A DNA stretch of 42,507 nt from positions 1 to 42,507 of the forward strand of contig CAJLCG010000004.1 of assembly GCA_905205085.1 (NCBI GenBank), read 5' to 3'. Source of the DNA: an uncultured Oscillospiraceae bacterium (GTDB lineage Bacteria; Bacillota; Clostridia; Oscillospirales; Oscillospiraceae). Made by a program: the position numbers and the translations under genes. The notes under the pieces were generated by a model that was not told the origin of the DNA, did no database searches, and saw only the letters and a list, made by a program, of their open reading frames with translations. Shown here piece by piece: positions 33,799 to 42,200 of the stretch (positions within the stretch are counted from its first letter, which is position 1; each line of letters starts with the position of its first letter).

Positions 33799-34869
33799 TT
33801 ATGAGCCTTCTGCCTCTGGATTGGACAGAAGGCGGACTGCTGCCAGTCGGTGAAAGACCGCCGCAAAGATCAGAGCAAATACGACACCCAGGAAGGTATC
33901 TGCGATGCGCAGGATCACCGCTCCTTGGAGCCCATAGATCCCGGTGCCCATCATCAGCGCGCCGAAACAGTTCATTGCGGTCTTATACCGGTAGTCGGTA
34001 CAAAAGCCCATACACAGCCCCCCCAATGGCCCCATCAGAGGGTGGAACGCTTCCGGAGTGACCAGATAAAGAACGAAATATGCGCAGGAGCCTGCAATGA
34101 CTCCCACCATCCGCTGCCAAAAGCGGGTGGCCGTACTGCCGGAATAAGGGTATTCGGACAGCAAAGAGGCACAGGCAAATCCCATCCACATAAACCGTTC
34201 CACGCCCAATACCTGCCCGGCAGTCAGAACCAGGCTCACGCCCAGCGCCATGCGAAGCTGCCACAGATGGACCAGGGTGGAAGGGTCAAACTTTTTGATT
34301 ACATGGTGAAAACGAACGGTTTTGTGTTGATGTCGGTGCTTGACAAGCAAAATTGCGCCGCAGATCAAATAGCCCGTCAGCGCCAGAAGACCGCGGCGGA
34401 CGAGGGCTTCCCCAAGAACGGGATTACCGGTGAGATACACGTAGGCAAAGCTATATATTCCGCCGTTTCCCATTTCAGGGCGTTGCGTGGTCATATAGAT
34501 CAGCGCAAAAAAGGCAATAAAGTGCAGCGGAATCAAGAGGATGGGAGGAGAAACCGTGGCCGCACTGGGAGCAAGGACCAGAATGGCTAATACGGCAGCC
34601 AGTGTAATAAGAGAGTCGCCGATGCAGTATTCAAAGTTGACAAAGCGAATACCCAGCATCATGCAAAACAGCGCCACGGCCAAGGGGGTGTTGTCAGCAC
34701 CGAACAAACCAGACAGCAGGCTGATAAATAGGATGGCAAAGGCCACGATCAGTACCGAACGCAGCGCCATGGCGCTCCAATAATAAAGCTTCTCCTGCTT
34801 TGTGTCGCAGGAGGCAATTTTAGGTTTCAGTACAGCGGGGTCCATTTGCAGCGCGTCATAAAATCTCAT
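33799..34869 (-). CDS. FUSC-family membrane protein, possible exporter
   Basis: A 356-residue protein with about ten membrane segments in two sets, joined by a soluble stretch (KHRHQHKTVRFHHVIKKFDPS). The second set contains the fusaric acid resistance / aromatic acid exporter-like pattern (RMALGVSLVLTAGQVLGVERFMWMGFACASLL, RFWQRMVGVIAGSCAYFVLY). The ATG at 34869 is chosen because the frame above it runs inside the MarR gene. It overlaps the marR end by 14 bases, so the two form an operon; the usual reading is a MarR-controlled efflux pump. Substrate unknown. Confidence 0.8.
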   Translation of the reverse strand: MRFYDALQMDPAVLKPKIASCDTKQEKLYYWSAMALRSVLIVAFAILFISLLSGLFGADNTPLAVALFCMMLGIRFVNFEYCIGDSLITLAAVLAILVLAPSAATVSPPILLIPLHFIAFFALIYMTTQRPEMGNGGIYSFAYVYLTGNPVLGEALVRRGLLALTGYLICGAILLVKHRHQHKTVRFHHVIKKFDPSTLVHLWQLRMALGVSLVLTAGQVLGVERFMWMGFACASLLSEYPYSGSTATRFWQRMVGVIAGSCAYFVLYLVTPEAFHPLMGPLGGLCMGFCTDYRYKTAMNCFGALMMGTGIYGLQGAVILRIADTFLGVVFALIFAAVFHRLAAVRLLSNPEAEGS

Positions 34870-35302
34870 GGTCACGGGTCTTTTCCTGTCCTTTCTCAAT
34901 ATGTGCGGCAAGTCGGTCTGCGTAATACATAAATGCTTCAAAATCTTCACTGGAGCTGCGCCACAGATCATAGAAGGGCTGCAAAATGCTCTCATACCCT
35001 TTCTTCAACTCGGCAAGGCCGGTTTCTGTGATAAACAGCTGGTAGCTGCGTTCGTCTGTTTCCTGGCGCTGCTTCCGTATGCAGTTTTTTTCGTAAAGCG
35101 ATTTCAGACAGCGGCTTACGGCCTCTTTTTTCATGCCGCTGCCCTGACTGAGCAAGATGGGCGTATTTTGATCGGGCTGAAGATACAGGTGTGCCAGCAA
35201 CTCGCATTCGCTGGTGGTCAGCACAGACTTGCGTACTGGCAGAAGGGAGCGCATGACCTTTTGAATTTGCTGCTGATAATGCATCATATCGGTCCATTCC
35301 AT
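34856..35302 (-). CDS. MarR-family transcriptional regulator
   Basis: A 148-residue regulator with a winged helix (LTTSECELLAHLYLQ, TPILLSQGSGMKKEAVSRCLKSLYEKNCIRKQRQETDERSYQLFITETG). The DxRS wing motif is DERS. It should repress its own promoter through the 31-bp palindrome lying on the -10, with relief by a ligand. The FUSC-like gene is coupled behind it. Confidence 0.92.
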   Translation of the reverse strand: MEWTDMMHYQQQIQKVMRSLLPVRKSVLTTSECELLAHLYLQPDQNTPILLSQGSGMKKEAVSRCLKSLYEKNCIRKQRQETDERSYQLFITETGLAELKKGYESILQPFYDLWRSSSEDFEAFMYYADRLAAHIEKGQEKTRDHEIL

Positions 35303-35317
35303 ATTTATTGTCCCTTT

Positions 35318-35348
35318 CTCATATAGTTAACTTTGTTAAGTATATGAG
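35318..35348. promoter_or_regulatory. 31-bp palindromic operator on the marR promoter
   Basis: CTCATATA-GTTAAC-TTT-GTTAAG-TATATGAG: 13 of 15 base pairs are symmetric. It covers the -10 element (35339-35344) and the first transcribed bases, an ideal place for repression. Confidence 0.8.
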
Positions 35349-35367
35349 AAATGTATCTGCGTGTCAA
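35339..35367 (-). promoter_or_regulatory. Promoter of the marR-FUSC unit
   Basis: TTGACA (35362-35367), 17 bases, TATACT (35339-35344) on the minus strand; overlaps the palindrome at 35318-35348. Confidence 0.85.
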
Positions 35368-35444
35368 GTGATTTGGAATGAAAAGATCTTGTCCGTATTT
35401 GTTCCGGCACTGATTAAAGCAGAATATCAACTAAACGATACAGA

Positions 35445-35482
35445 AACGCTGCCGCTGCAGAAATATTTGCAGCGGCAGCGTT
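35445..35482 (-). terminator. Hairpin after the Bce-type permease gene
   Basis: Perfect 15-base arms AACGCTGCCGCTGCA / TGCAGCGGCAGCGTT around an 8-base loop. On the minus strand only TTTCTG follows, so it is a weak or stem-driven terminator for the bce-like operon. The rest of 35349-35528 shows nothing else. Confidence 0.65.
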
Positions 35483-35528
35483 CTTGTGTAGTCAACACGA
35501 TGATGATTCATGTGTTCGGACAGGGACC

Positions 35529-37418
35529 CTAGTTTTTGTATACCCTTTGAAATACCGTTTTCCGATAGGAATTTCGGACCCATAGGTACAAAAGCATTTG
35601 TAGTGCCAGCAAAATGCCGGTAAAGCCCAAAGCGACTGGGAGGTTGGAAACCAGTGTAAACTGTTCTGTAATCAACACCCCGACCCACAGATACACCAGG
35701 GCCAATCCAAAGGGTACACACAGAATCAAAAAGACAAGGCGGCTTAAGACGGAGGAGAGCTCCTTGCGGGAGAGCCCGATCTTCACAATTCCCTTCCACT
35801 TTTTGCACTCGGCATCCAACTCGGAATACAGCCGGGAGTAAATAAAACTCGCCACGGCAAGGAGAAAGACAAAGGACAGCATCCCGCCGATATAGAGTGT
35901 CAAATTATTTTGGATTTGGCTGCTGCGGTAGTAGTGGTATGCGGACACCACATTGGCATCTCCTTGTTCCAGTGTATCTTCCAGTGCAGCAAAGATCGCC
36001 TCCGGGCTTTCGCTGTTGTTTTCCCACTGATCATAGGAGAATGCAGTTAAGGTTTTCTCGGTCAGCTGGGGTCTCAAAGACGCAAAGACAGCATCACTTA
36101 CCACACAAATTCCATTGGTAAAGCCGGTCAGTGTAATGACCTGGCCAGACTGTCCTTCCACAGTCAGTGACAAATGATTGGCGCGGAAAAATTTCTCCGC
36201 GGAGGACGGAATACCTGTTAACACCTCGTCTGCATTTCCGGCCACAAGATACACTCCGGTATCGGAAATGGAAACAGCTTCCCGTCCCAGAAAAGTCATA
36301 ACCTGATTGTAGTCACGTTGAGACATGATGGGACTGCGGGATGCGTGATCTGGATACCATAAGTGAATTTCTGTCGTTTTATATCCGGGAAGATCCTCTA
36401 GTTCCTTCTCAATGACCGCAAGGTCATGTTCTGCATTGGCCTGCTCTGTCCAGGTGTTATAGGTCATGGCATAGGGGATGATCTTTTCCGTCTCGGATTT
36501 AACATTTGTGGACATGGAAAATAGTATAATCACCGCAAAAAAGGAAACTGCGTAAAGGAGAGCAGAAATGGTCATGCTCTGTACATTGGTCTTCAGCTTG
36601 GCTCTCTGGTCACCAAGACAGAGCAGTCTGATGTTGGAATGACTGCTGCCCTGGCGGGCTATCCAAAGCCGCATTCCCAAGGAAAACAAAAGATAGGTTC
36701 CCACTACGACGGCAACTAGGACCAGAAACGGGAAAAAGACGCTCTCCTGTACCCTGCGGGCCAAGGGAGATTTCCATGCAAAGGCCCACACTAGCACAAG
36801 GGTTACAAGAAGAAAGACCGCCAAAGATGGAATAAGCTTCTGTGCTTTGTCATCCTTCAGCTCCGCTTTGAATAGTTTGACCACATCCCTTTTTCGAATC
36901 AGTTTTGGCGTAAAGTATGCAATTGCAAAGAACACCAACCCCATGACCACTACCGTCATGAGCATAGCCTGAATGGGAAAATAAAAGGTGAACTCCGATA
37001 CTCCGATCAGTCGATTGGCAATGTCAAGAAAGAACTTGGAGAATACCAGCCCAAATACAATCCCGGTGGCAATAGACAACATACCCACCAACATATTTTC
37101 CATAAAAACCAGCCGGTTCAGCTGACTCTTGGAGGCCCCCAGAATGGTGAGCAGGCCAAGCTGGCGGCTTCGATTTTTCAAAAAGCACCCCATGGAATAG
37201 GAGATAAAGCAGATGGAAAATGCCACAGAGATGGTTTCTCCCACGGCCAAAATCATTCCCATAGCACTATGGGTATCGATAATCGCCAGCGCCGGATGAA
37301 AAGACAGTACACTGAACAGGAAAAATACAAAAACAGAGAATACGCAATTTACAAAGTAATAGATGTAGTTTCTTTTATCCCGGCTGATATTTTTCCACGC
37401 AAACTCAAATAATGTCAC
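35529..37418 (-). CDS. Bce-type ABC transporter permease (peptide resistance)
   Basis: A 629-residue FtsX-like permease of the BceB type with about ten membrane segments and a large extracellular domain (about 305-515) between segments seven and eight, the region that recognises peptide antibiotics in this family. The start is GTG (37416-37418), overlapping the ATPase gene by 14 bases. With the ATPase, kinase and regulator it forms a Bce-like module giving resistance to bacitracin- or lantibiotic-like compounds; the actual drug cannot be told. Confidence 0.9.
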   Translation of the reverse strand: MTLFEFAWKNISRDKRNYIYYFVNCVFSVFVFFLFSVLSFHPALAIIDTHSAMGMILAVGETISVAFSICFISYSMGCFLKNRSRQLGLLTILGASKSQLNRLVFMENMLVGMLSIATGIVFGLVFSKFFLDIANRLIGVSEFTFYFPIQAMLMTVVVMGLVFFAIAYFTPKLIRKRDVVKLFKAELKDDKAQKLIPSLAVFLLVTLVLVWAFAWKSPLARRVQESVFFPFLVLVAVVVGTYLLFSLGMRLWIARQGSSHSNIRLLCLGDQRAKLKTNVQSMTISALLYAVSFFAVIILFSMSTNVKSETEKIIPYAMTYNTWTEQANAEHDLAVIEKELEDLPGYKTTEIHLWYPDHASRSPIMSQRDYNQVMTFLGREAVSISDTGVYLVAGNADEVLTGIPSSAEKFFRANHLSLTVEGQSGQVITLTGFTNGICVVSDAVFASLRPQLTEKTLTAFSYDQWENNSESPEAIFAALEDTLEQGDANVVSAYHYYRSSQIQNNLTLYIGGMLSFVFLLAVASFIYSRLYSELDAECKKWKGIVKIGLSRKELSSVLSRLVFLILCVPFGLALVYLWVGVLITEQFTLVSNLPVALGFTGILLALQMLLYLWVRNSYRKTVFQRVYKN

Positions 37419-38163
37419 GGGGTTCCCCTCCCAACAGACTCATGGCATCCACAATTTTCTGCTGAAATGCCTGGCGGTTTCCTCCGGAGACAATTTCCTG
37501 GTACAGCCGCCCATCTTTGATGATCAGCACGCGCTTGCAGTAGCTTGCAACAAAGGAATCATGGGTGACCATGAGAATAGTGGCATGCTGACTCTCATTG
37601 AGCATCTGGAACAGCTCCATTACATCTTTGGTCGCCTTGGAATCCAAATTTCCAGTGGGTTCATCGGCCAGCAACAGCGCGGGATTTGTAACTACGGCGC
37701 GGGCAACAGCCACCCGTTGGGCCTGGCCGCCGGAAATTTCAAAGGTTCGTTTGGACAGAAGATGCCCAATTCCAAGCAGCTCAGCTACAGCTTTTGTGCG
37801 TTGTTTCATCTGAGACGGCGCCACGCCCTCCAGTGTCAGAGGCAGCATAATATTCTCTCCAACGGTAAGGGTTTGTACCAGATTAAAATCCTGAAACACA
37901 AACCCCAGTACGCTGCGGCGGAAGTGAGCAAGCTGGGCATCCTTCATAGTGTGGGGGTTTTTCCCGTCGATTGTCACCGTGCCGCTGGTTGGGTGATCAA
38001 TGGTGGAGATCACATTCAGCAGCGTACTCTTTCCGCTGCCAGACGGTCCCATAATGGCTACAAACTCTCCCTCTTCTACCTGAAAATTTATATCATGCAG
38101 CGCGGTATAGGGGACTTTTCCCTCATATACCTTTCCGAGATGCTTTGTTTCCAGAATTGACAT
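37405..38163 (-). CDS. Bce-type ABC transporter ATP-binding protein
   Basis: A 252-residue ATPase of the MacB/BceA type: Walker A GPSGSGKST (about 39-47), Q-loop VFQDFNL, signature ISGGQAQRVAVARA, Walker B LLLADEPTGNLDSK and H-loop VTHD. It energises the permease encoded next. It has its own promoter behind the kinase terminator, so transporter and sensor genes can be expressed at different levels. Confidence 0.94.
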   Translation of the reverse strand: MSILETKHLGKVYEGKVPYTALHDINFQVEEGEFVAIMGPSGSGKSTLLNVISTIDHPTSGTVTIDGKNPHTMKDAQLAHFRRSVLGFVFQDFNLVQTLTVGENIMLPLTLEGVAPSQMKQRTKAVAELLGIGHLLSKRTFEISGGQAQRVAVARAVVTNPALLLADEPTGNLDSKATKDVMELFQMLNESQHATILMVTHDSFVASYCKRVLIIKDGRLYQEIVSGGNRQAFQQKIVDAMSLLGGEPRDII

Positions 38164-38192
38164 GGCGATATCCTCCTTGCGTTTGTATCCTT

Positions 38193-38198
38193 AGTATA
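38193..38198 (-). promoter_or_regulatory. -10 element of the Bce-type transporter promoter
   Basis: TATACT on the minus strand, 30 bases before the ATPase start. There is no -35 match at 17 bases (only a T-run), as expected for an activator-dependent promoter. The activator site is probably the box at 38242-38255. Confidence 0.55.
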
Positions 38199-38214
38199 GC
38201 GCGCAAGCCTCGGC

Positions 38215-38263
38215 AAAAAAATTGAGAAAGATTACGCAACCTTACGGTTTTGTAATCTTTCTC
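38215..38263 (-). terminator. Terminator after the Bce-type kinase gene
   Basis: Perfect 12-base arms GAGAAAGATTAC / GTAATCTTTCTC with an inner AACC/GGTT stem, followed on the minus strand by AATTTTTTT. It includes the kinase stop codon and lies between the two-component genes and the transporter genes. Confidence 0.75.
38242..38255 (-). promoter_or_regulatory. Possible BceR-type binding box
   Basis: TTACA-AAAC-CGTAA on the minus strand matches the reported BceR-type motif TNACA-N4-TGTAA except for one base. It overlaps the last codons and stop of the kinase gene and lies 44 bases upstream of the transporter -10, where an activator would bind. The motif is recalled from the literature. Confidence 0.45.
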
Positions 38264-39288
38264 CCAGAATCATTCAGCACTCTCACTTCAAACCGAATCT
38301 GAAATTTACTTCCTTGTCCCACGGTCGATTCAACCTGAATGGAATGGCCCAGATAATCCAAAATCTGTTTTACCATATAAAGGCCCAGACCGGTGGACTC
38401 GCCTCGCAGGCGTCCGTTTTGTCCCGTAAAAAACAGATCAAAAATGCGCGAGATATCCTCCGGTTGGATTCCACAGCCGTTGTCCTCCACGCTTAAGATA
38501 GCGGCTGCTGGGGTACTGTATGCCCGGATGGAGATGGTTTTCCCCGCGTCACTGTATTTCAAGGCGTTAGTCAATAGCTGATGCAGCACAAAACGGAGCC
38601 ATTTGGCATCGCTGTATACCACCAGGTGTTCTTCGACGTCCAGCTTTGGAAAAATGCCTTGTTCAATAAAGCTGGATTTCAGCTCATTGATGCTGTCCTT
38701 CGCAATCTGCCGCAGCGAGATGCATTCCACATGAAAATCATTTTGAATGGCATCCAGTTTATACATATTCAGCACCTGGTCCAGATCATATTGGATCTGT
38801 GCTGCGGACTGGCCTATCTTTTTATAGTCTGACTGGTATCCATTCTTCTGGGCAATCAGTTGAATGACAGAAAGCGGCGTTTTCAGTTGATGTACCCAGC
38901 GATAAATCATCAGCTTGTTTTGCTTTCGCTCCTCTTCCATGCGGCTGAGCTTAGAACAATGCTGGTGGTAGCATTCCAGCATTACTGTTTGGTAGCGGCG
39001 CTCCTCCCGGCCCCTGGGTGCGTGAAGGAGGAAATCCTCTAATTTCTCCTTGTCCTTACAGAACAGCTCATAGAGATTCCAGGTTGCATAAAGGCGGTAG
39101 AGAAGGACGCATAGCAATAAAAACAGAGCAAGAAAAGTGTAATACAGCCATGTCGTTTCAGGGGCTCGGGCTACAACAACCAAATAAAAGACGGGCAGTC
39201 CAACCGGGGCAGCAAGAAACAGCAGAATAACCCACAGGTGATCTGTCAAGAAGAGCCTGATATGCCTCCAAAATCTCTTAGCGTCCAC
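38242..39288 (-). CDS. Bce-type intramembrane-sensing histidine kinase
   Basis: A 348-residue kinase with two close membrane segments and almost no extracellular loop, the hallmark of BceS-type kinases that sense through their transporter. H-box RWVHQLKTPLSVIQL, N-box LHQLLTNALKYS and G-boxes VEDNGCGI and GESTGLGLYMVKQI are intact. I use GTG 39288, preceded by GGAGAT; a TTG at 39303 would add five residues. Either start overlaps the regulator gene. Confidence 0.92.
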   Translation of the reverse strand: MDAKRFWRHIRLFLTDHLWVILLFLAAPVGLPVFYLVVVARAPETTWLYYTFLALFLLLCVLLYRLYATWNLYELFCKDKEKLEDFLLHAPRGREERRYQTVMLECYHQHCSKLSRMEEERKQNKLMIYRWVHQLKTPLSVIQLIAQKNGYQSDYKKIGQSAAQIQYDLDQVLNMYKLDAIQNDFHVECISLRQIAKDSINELKSSFIEQGIFPKLDVEEHLVVYSDAKWLRFVLHQLLTNALKYSDAGKTISIRAYSTPAAAILSVEDNGCGIQPEDISRIFDLFFTGQNGRLRGESTGLGLYMVKQILDYLGHSIQVESTVGQGSKFQIRFEVRVLNDSGRKITKP

Positions 39289-39976
39289 GGTCCATATCTC
39301 CAATCCGGTATCCCACGCCCCGCACCGATTTCAGGACAAGGCGGGAACCAACTTGCTCCAGACGGCGGCGTATCCGGCTGATCGTTACATTGAGGGTGTT
39401 TTCTTCCACAAAGGTCTCATCATCCCAAATCTCATTGAGAAGCTCTTCCCGGGAGGCAACATCAGGGTACTTTTCAAAGATGATCCGCAATACACCTGCT
39501 TCTGTTTTGGACAATTCTACTTCTCTGCCGCCGCAGCGAAGGGTCAGGCGATTCTGCGAAAAGATGCAGTCTTCACATTGCAGTTCGCTGGAGTAGGCGG
39601 TGGCATATTCTCCGTATGTGCGGCGAAGCAGGGCTGTAATCTTCGCGGTGATCACATCCAGTGAAAAGGGTTTAGTTACGTAATCATCACCGCCATTCAT
39701 CATGGCGTATACCTGATCCGAATCGGTATTTCGGGCGGAGAGAAAGAGAATGGGACAGGGGCTCTTTGCTCTCAGCTTCCCACACCAGTAAAATCCATCA
39801 TACGCTGGAAGATTGATGTCCAGCAGAACCAAATGAGGTGCAATGCGTTCAAATTCATTCAATACATTGGAAAAATCTTTGCAGAGATGAACGGAAAATC
39901 CAAATTTCTGCAAGTGAAGAGATAATAATTCCGCAATATCAGGATCATCTTCTACGATCATAATTTTGTAGTTCAT
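39278..39976 (-). CDS. Bce-type response regulator (OmpR family)
   Basis: A 232-residue regulator: receiver domain with VEDD, phospho-acceptor Asp53 in LLDINLP and Lys in VTKPF; C-terminal winged helix (about 130-228) ending in RRRLEQVGSRLVLKSVRGVGYRIG. It should activate the transporter promoter at 38193. GGAGGTG precedes the ATG. Confidence 0.94.
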   Translation of the reverse strand: MNYKIMIVEDDPDIAELLSLHLQKFGFSVHLCKDFSNVLNEFERIAPHLVLLDINLPAYDGFYWCGKLRAKSPCPILFLSARNTDSDQVYAMMNGGDDYVTKPFSLDVITAKITALLRRTYGEYATAYSSELQCEDCIFSQNRLTLRCGGREVELSKTEAGVLRIIFEKYPDVASREELLNEIWDDETFVEENTLNVTISRIRRRLEQVGSRLVLKSVRGVGYRIGDMDRGR

Positions 39977-40067
39977 TTGGCACCTCCAATCCCCAAACGA
40001 ATAGCTGGGAAAGAATCAGAATTGACTGGGAAGACATGTTTCATTCCATCCCAAATGACACGGCTTC

Positions 40068-40096
40068 ATTGTAGCAGAAATCTTGCCATTTCACAA
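40068..40096 (-). promoter_or_regulatory. Promoter of the Bce-type regulator and kinase genes
   Basis: TTGTGA (40091-40096), 17 bases, TACAAT (40068-40073) on the minus strand, about 90 bases before the regulator start. Confidence 0.6.
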
Positions 40097-40228
40097 TGAC
40101 TCTTACTTACAGTCCATAGTCAACTCCGTTTAAGTGACTCCTGTTTTCCAATCAGAAGCATGAAATACATGAGTAGATCCCCACCGCTGTCATGTATATC
40201 AGGTGTTTCAGTGTTGGATAAAATGGAA

Positions 40229-40257
40229 TTGTTTTTCGGCCCTGTATACCGTATAAT
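40229..40257 (+). promoter_or_regulatory. Promoter of the AIM24-family gene
   Basis: TTGTTT (40229-40234), 17 bases, TATAAT (40252-40257). Leader about 140 bases. Upstream, ATACATGA (40165-40172) and TCATGTAT (40190-40197) form an inverted repeat of unknown meaning. Confidence 0.6.
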
Positions 40258-40403
40258 GATGATAATAAAGCATGGAGCCTGGATACAGTCAGGCTATTCT
40301 GATCCCCTCATGGATAATGGAACACGTGGAAACCGGAACACAGCGACCGTTTGTAGGCAAATGGATAGAATCCATTTCAATTTAAACGATGGAGGGAAAA
40401 CAT

Positions 40404-41081
40404 ATGCGGTATGAAATCAAAGGCGGCTCATTCCCTGTTGTGGTATGTAATCTGGATAGTGGAGAGCAGATGATGACAGAAAAAGGCTCCATGGTCTGGA
40501 TGAGTCCCAATATGAAAATGGAGACCAGCGGCGGCGGGTTAGGCAAGATGTTTTCCAAGGCGTTTTCGGGCGAGAGTATGTTCCAAAATATCTACACTGC
40601 GCATGGAGATGGCATGATCGCATTTGGTTCCAGTTTCCCCGGGCAGATTAAGCCGATTACCATCGCACCCGGCCAGGAGATGATTCTTCAGAAGAGTGCA
40701 TTTCTGGCGGCAGAGGCCGGTGTGGAGCTTTCCATTCACTTCAGCAAAAAACTGGGCGCTGGATTTTTTGGAGGAGAAGGATTTATCATGCAGCGGCTGT
40801 CTGGCCGCGGGATCGCCTTTGTAGAGATCGATGGCGAACTGGTGGAATACGAATTAAAGGCGGGACAGCAGCTCGTGGTAGACACTGGAAATGTGGCAGG
40901 CTTTGAGCCAGGAGTCCAGATGGATATCCAGCAAGTTCCTGGATTGAAGAATAAGCTGCTGGGCGGAGAGGGACTGTTTAACACCATCCTCACCGGTCCG
41001 GGCCGTGTGTGGCTGCAGACGATGCCGATCTGCAATGTGGCAGCTTCCATCCGTCCATTCATCCCCACTGGAAACGGATGA
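40404..41081 (+). CDS. AIM24 / TIGR00266-family protein
   Basis: A 225-residue protein of the AIM24-like family (start MRYEIKGGSFPVVVCNLDSGEQMMTEKGSMVWMSPNM, then GGGLGKMFSKAFSGESMFQNIYTA, GFFGGEGFIMQRLSG, GRVWLQTMP). It forms a beta-rich trimeric fold; the bacterial role is unknown. The ATG at 40404 follows GGAGGG by seven bases; an ATG at 40389 overlaps that site and is unlikely. It is a single-gene unit with its own promoter and terminator. Confidence 0.9.
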   Translation: MRYEIKGGSFPVVVCNLDSGEQMMTEKGSMVWMSPNMKMETSGGGLGKMFSKAFSGESMFQNIYTAHGDGMIAFGSSFPGQIKPITIAPGQEMILQKSAFLAAEAGVELSIHFSKKLGAGFFGGEGFIMQRLSGRGIAFVEIDGELVEYELKAGQQLVVDTGNVAGFEPGVQMDIQQVPGLKNKLLGGEGLFNTILTGPGRVWLQTMPICNVAASIRPFIPTGNG

Positions 41082-41116
41082 TCCCTCAAAATTATTTACA
41101 TAAAGCTTTGCAACCG

Positions 41117-41147
41117 AAGCGGGCCCCGGTAACGGGGCCTGCTTTCT
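41117..41147 (+). terminator. Terminator after the AIM24-family gene
   Basis: AAGC-G-GGCCCCG pairs with CGGGGCC-T-GCTT (one mismatch) around GTAA, followed by TCTTCG; the T-run is short. Confidence 0.7.
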
Positions 41148-41193
41148 TCGTTTCTGCCCGATGGAATCATGGAAAGGCTGACATTAAAATACA

Positions 41194-41222
41194 TTGACAT
41201 CAGGGATTGCCCCGTGTAAACT
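41194..41222 (+). promoter_or_regulatory. Promoter of the SH3 lipoprotein gene
   Basis: TTGACA (41194-41199), 17 bases, TAAACT (41217-41222), giving a leader of about 120 bases with no recognised element. Confidence 0.65.
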
Positions 41223-41345
41223 GCAGACAGATAGGTTTACAGAAAGCAGAATGCAGCGGCGTCTGAAGATGCGGATGTTGTTGAGAAATAGCGGTACGTG
41301 ACAGCATGGAGAGCATCAGACTCAGAAAGTGAGGATCAAAACGTT

Positions 41346-42128
41346 ATGAAACATAGAAAGACTACATTCCTAATGATCACGATGGCATCTGTCTTGTGCG
41401 TGATGCTGACATCTTGTTTTTCCTCTAACCCGAAATCCAGCAGCCAGCAATCCGTTTCGTCCAACACAAGTGCCCAGGATCAGTCAGGACAACCGAATGG
41501 TTCTGGGACAAGCAGCACCCCGGATCAGTCTGACAATTCAGATTCCACCTCTGCGTCCGTACCGTACACAATCCACATTGCTCGCCCGGACATTTCCGTT
41601 TATGAGGGGCCCGGGTACGACTACGGGGTGGTTGATACGGTAGGTACTGCCGGTACCTATACCATTATAGAGGAGGAAGTGGACTACGAGGGGATTCGAT
41701 GGGGCAAGTTGAAGTCGGGGCTTGGCTGGATTGACATTGCTGCCGCTGAATCCAGCGAGGGGGAGCCTGCACCCATTCAAGTCCGCTTTGCAGATGAAAA
41801 AACACTGAGCGGCGGAAAGTATGAGGAGTTTATCGCAGAGGATTCTGAGTATATGGTGAAGCTGCTGTTTACCTCTGACGAAGTGCTGACCAACGTGCAG
41901 TTTTCTCTGTTGGCACCGGGGGATACCAGTGCCTATGATGTGACAGAAACCCTGTATACGATGGATCAGATGACACCGGATATGCCTTTTGTAGCAGGCG
42001 TTGTTTTCTATGGAGATATGACCTCTTACGGCATCTCCTTTACCGATGCTGAGGGCCAAGAGCATCATTTTGCCACATACATCAGCGGACGGAATGGCTC
42101 TTTGGTGCTGGACGAGTATACTCCCTGA
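41346..42128 (+). CDS. SH3-domain lipoprotein
   Basis: A 260-residue surface lipoprotein. The ATG at 41346 opens a signal peptide ending in the lipobox LTSC (Cys24); the frame continues upstream but without a signal. A Ser/Gln/Asn/Asp-rich linker (about 25-70) leads to a bacterial SH3 domain (about 75-135: ISVYEGPGYDYGVVDTVG, WGKLKSGLGWIDI), which usually binds cell-wall peptide. The C-terminal part (about 145-260) is a beta-rich domain I do not recognise. Probably anchored outside the membrane in contact with peptidoglycan. Confidence 0.85.
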   Translation: MKHRKTTFLMITMASVLCVMLTSCFSSNPKSSSQQSVSSNTSAQDQSGQPNGSGTSSTPDQSDNSDSTSASVPYTIHIARPDISVYEGPGYDYGVVDTVGTAGTYTIIEEEVDYEGIRWGKLKSGLGWIDIAAAESSEGEPAPIQVRFADEKTLSGGKYEEFIAEDSEYMVKLLFTSDEVLTNVQFSLLAPGDTSAYDVTETLYTMDQMTPDMPFVAGVVFYGDMTSYGISFTDAEGQEHHFATYISGRNGSLVLDEYTP

Positions 42129-42153
42129 TTGCCAAACAAATAGATGTATAAAT

Positions 42154-42193
42154 AAAGAGCCGATCACCACAGCGGGTGGTGATTGGCTCTTTT
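42154..42193. terminator. Bidirectional terminator between the SH3 lipoprotein and right-edge genes
   Basis: AAAGAGCCGATCACCAC pairs with GTGGTGATTGGCTCTTT (one G-T wobble) around AGCGG; T-runs follow on both strands. Confidence 0.9.
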
Positions 42194-42200
42194 CTTAGAT

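Noticed and set aside
34869..34995. N-terminal extension of the FUSC-like gene
   Set aside because: The extra 42 codons lie inside the marR coding region and do not resemble the family; the ATG at 34869 begins the conserved part.
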